Positions 6,491 to 7,662 of a stretch of DNA of 7,662 bases are shown piece after piece; position 1 is the first letter of the stretch; every line of letters starts with the position of its first letter. Made by a program: the position numbers and the translations under genes. Origin of the DNA: Actinomycetes bacterium (GTDB lineage: Bacteria > Actinomycetota > Actinomycetes > Streptosporangiales > Streptosporangiaceae). The stretch lies in assembly GCA_023425615.1 (NCBI GenBank), contig JAFACJ010001040.1, positions 1-7,662 on the forward strand. Direction: 5' to 3'. The notes beneath the pieces are model-generated. The model ran no database searches, was not told the DNA's origin, and was given only the letters and a program-made list of their open reading frames with translations.

Positions 6491-7140
6491 AGCCGGTACC
6501 CCGCTCCGGTGACGGTGTGGATGACGGGAGGCGTGCCGAGTTTGCGGCGCAGGGTGGCCACCGCCACCCGGACGATGTTGCTGAACGGGTCGATGTTCTC
6601 ATCCCAGGCCCGCTCGAGCAGGTCCTCGGCGCTCACCACCCCGCCGTCGGCGCGCAGCAGCTCCTCCAGGACGGCGAACTCCTTGCGGGTGAGGCGCAGC
6701 GGCCGTCCGTCACGGGTGGCGGTGCGGGTGTGCGGGTCGAGCCGGATCCCGGCGCGTTCCAGCACCGGCGGCAGCGGCGGCGCGGTGCGGCGGGCCAGCG
6801 CCCGCACCCGGGCGACGAGCTCCCCGAAGACGAAGGGCTTGCCCAGGTAGTCGTCGGCGCCCAGGGACAGCCCCTCGATGCGCGCCCCGACCTCGCGGGC
6901 GGCGGTGAGCATGAGGATCCGCGACGGGTGCCGGGCTGACGCCAGCGCGCGGCAGACGTCGTCGCCGTGCAGCACCGGCAGGTCGCGATCCAGGATCACC
7001 ACGTCGTAGTCGGTGTGGGATGCCAGTTCCAGGGCGGCCTCGCCGTCCCCGACGACGTCGGCGGCGATGGCCTCCTCCCGCAGCCCCTCGGCGATCGCTT
7101 CGGCAAGGATCTCCTCGTCTTCGACGATCAGGACCCGCAT
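6481..7140 (-). CDS. Response regulator, OmpR/PhoB family
   Basis: A 219-aa DNA-binding response regulator, the partner of the downstream kinase. The receiver domain (about 1-117) has the acidic pocket ED at residues 7-8, phosphoacceptor Asp51 in VVILDRDLP, Thr79 in MLTA and Lys101 in GKPF. The winged-helix domain (about 125-218) includes LTRKEFAVLEELL (150-162), the recognition-helix region SNIVRVAVATLRRKLG (187-202) and the C-terminal wing VTGAGYRL (210-217). Length is standard. The ATG start is supported by AGGGGAG five bases upstream (7152-7146). It is first in the operon and divergent from a predicted lipoprotein gene, which is a likely target along with its own promoter. Members with this style of DNA-binding domain are, from memory, frequent beside Cys-Met-Arg repeat lipoproteins and MacB-like transporters in actinomycetes; the signal sensed is unknown. 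Confidence 0.97.
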   Translation of the reverse strand: MRVLIVEDEEILAEAIAEGLREEAIAADVVGDGEAALELASHTDYDVVILDRDLPVLHGDDVCRALASARHPSRILMLTAAREVGARIEGLSLGADDYLGKPFVFGELVARVRALARRTAPPLPPVLERAGIRLDPHTRTATRDGRPLRLTRKEFAVLEELLRADGGVVSAEDLLERAWDENIDPFSNIVRVAVATLRRKLGTPPVIHTVTGAGYRLCD

Positions 7141-7185
7141 GAGGACTCCCCTGTGATCGGTGGCCCGGCCAGGGTGCCGGACGGA

Positions 7186-7229
7186 GGGTTAAACCCGGAT
7201 AAGCGAGGCGGCTAATACTGCGTTAATCC
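7186..7229. promoter_or_regulatory. Divergent control region with phased TAA boxes
   Basis: The 148-bp gap between the response regulator and the lipoprotein holds an AT-rich island in otherwise GC-rich DNA. It contains GGGTT-A-AACCC (7186-7196, inverted repeat) and four TAA-centred boxes, GTTAAAC, GATAAGC, CTAATAC and GTTAATC, with their TAA at 7190, 7200, 7213 and 7224, about one helical turn apart. GTTAAACC (7188-7195) and GTTAATCC (7222-7229) match with one change. This resembles direct-repeat binding of an OmpR-family dimer, possibly autoregulation. TAATAC (7213-7218) could be a -10 for the lipoprotein gene with a poor -35, TTAAAC (7189-7194). Spacings are seen; function is inferred. Confidence 0.35.
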
Positions 7230-7288
7230 TCCTTCCCCTGAGATGGGTCACGATCCGACGGCCGAAGGCACGGGAAAGGGACTCTCTC

Positions 7289-7662
7289 ATGTGGAAGATC
7301 CGCGTATGTCTGGCGGCGGGTGCGCTCGCCCTCGTCTGCTCCTGCGGTGGCGGGTCGGAAGGCCCCTCCGTGGCCAGCGTGGAGGGCACGGCCACGGCCG
7401 GCCCCTCGGCGAGCGCCTCGGCGTCGCCGTCCAAGGAGGACGCCTTCGTGAAGTTCGCCCAGTGCATGCGGGCGGAGGGCGTGGACGTGGCCGACCCGGT
7501 GCCGGGGCAGAGGCCGGACTTCGACGTCACACCCGAGAACCGCGGCAGGTTCGAGAAGGCGCTGGACAAGTGCGCGGCGGTGCTGGAGTCGGCGGGGGTC
7601 CTGCCCGACCTCGACGACCCGGCGACCCTGGACCGGAGGGTGGAGTTCGCGCGGTGCATGCG
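7289..7662 (+). CDS. Predicted lipoprotein with F-A-x-C-M-R repeats, cut by window end
   Basis: The first 124 codons of a secreted protein, open to the right edge. The N-terminus has a short positive region (WKIR), a hydrophobic stretch (about 6-16) and a lipobox-like VCSC with the expected lipidated Cys19 followed by GGG; Cys at the -2 position is unusual. A Ser/Ala/Pro/Thr-rich low-complexity spacer (about 26-48) suits a cell-wall tether. The folded part begins with FAQCMRAEGVDVADP (56-70), then a further Cys95 in ALDKCAAVLE, then FARCM at 120-124, the start of a second repeat 64 residues after the first. Paired cysteines suggest disulfides outside the cell. The ATG start is preceded by AAAGGGA, ending eight bases before it. 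The gene is divergent from the two-component operon. I recognise the motif style from uncharacterised actinobacterial envelope proteins near MacB/HlyD-type efflux genes; the molecular function is unknown. Confidence 0.82.
   Translation, partial: MWKIRVCLAAGALALVCSCGGGSEGPSVASVEGTATAGPSASASASPSKEDAFVKFAQCMRAEGVDVADPVPGQRPDFDVTPENRGRFEKALDKCAAVLESAGVLPDLDDPATLDRRVEFARCM

Noticed and set aside
5328..6602. 424-codon open frame on the minus strand
   Set aside because: Overlaps both two-component genes in a different frame and is Arg/Pro-rich with no motif; the kinase and regulator frames carry all conserved boxes.
5405..6850. 481-codon plus-strand open frame across the two-component genes
   Set aside because: Antisense to clear kinase and regulator coding sequence, composition typical of shadows, no motif.
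7189..7659. 156-codon minus-strand open frame opposite the lipoprotein
   Set aside because: Begins at the window edge and has no signal or motif, while the plus frame has a start with ribosome binding site, a lipobox and repeated motifs.
7470..7662. TGCATGCG repeated at about 7472 and at the right edge, as a possible DNA repeat
   Set aside because: Both copies encode the Cys-Met-Arg motif in the same frame, so the repetition is explained at protein level.

Overview
The window is very GC-rich, with strong third-position G/C bias, frequent GTG starts and large antisense shadow frames. This points to an actinomycete, possibly Streptosporangiales or Streptomyces-like; the genus is a guess from general gene style. 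It holds six protein-coding genes, one cut by the right edge, and no RNA gene, mobile element or CRISPR array was seen. No stretch without a gene reaches 300 bases; the largest gap is 179 bp (3426-3604).

Left half, fatty-acid beta-oxidation. A minus-strand pair is transcribed leftward: a thiolase (fadA-like, 2223-3425), then the multifunctional enoyl-CoA hydratase/3-hydroxyacyl-CoA dehydrogenase (fadB-like, 115-2226). They overlap by four bases (GTGA), so they are probably translationally coupled. A strong hairpin with a T-run (14-60) lies just after fadB in the right orientation to end this transcript. Divergent from fadA is an AMP-forming acyl-CoA synthetase-like gene (3605-5341, plus strand). 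The 179-bp divergent gap is packed with inverted repeats that look like repressor operators. Together the three genes would activate a fatty or carboxylic acid to its CoA thioester, then hydrate, oxidise and thiolyse it. The acyl-CoA dehydrogenase step and any dedicated regulator are not in the window.

Right half, envelope signalling. A minus-strand two-component operon encodes an OmpR/PhoB-type response regulator (6481-7140), then a two-TM HAMP sensor histidine kinase (5291-6490), overlapping by ten bases. The kinase gene runs tail-to-tail into the ligase gene, and the two coding regions overlap by 51 bp with no terminator between them. Divergent from the regulator, a predicted lipoprotein begins at 7289 and runs off the right edge. 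It carries a repeated F-A-x-C-M-R motif. From memory, such proteins often sit beside similar two-component systems and MacB-like efflux genes in actinomycetes, so an export or envelope-stress locus probably continues to the right.

I see no clearly new biological system here. The points most worth a second look are the palindrome-dense fadA/ligase control region, the Cys-Met-Arg repeat lipoprotein with its divergent two-component system, and the 51-bp convergent gene overlap.
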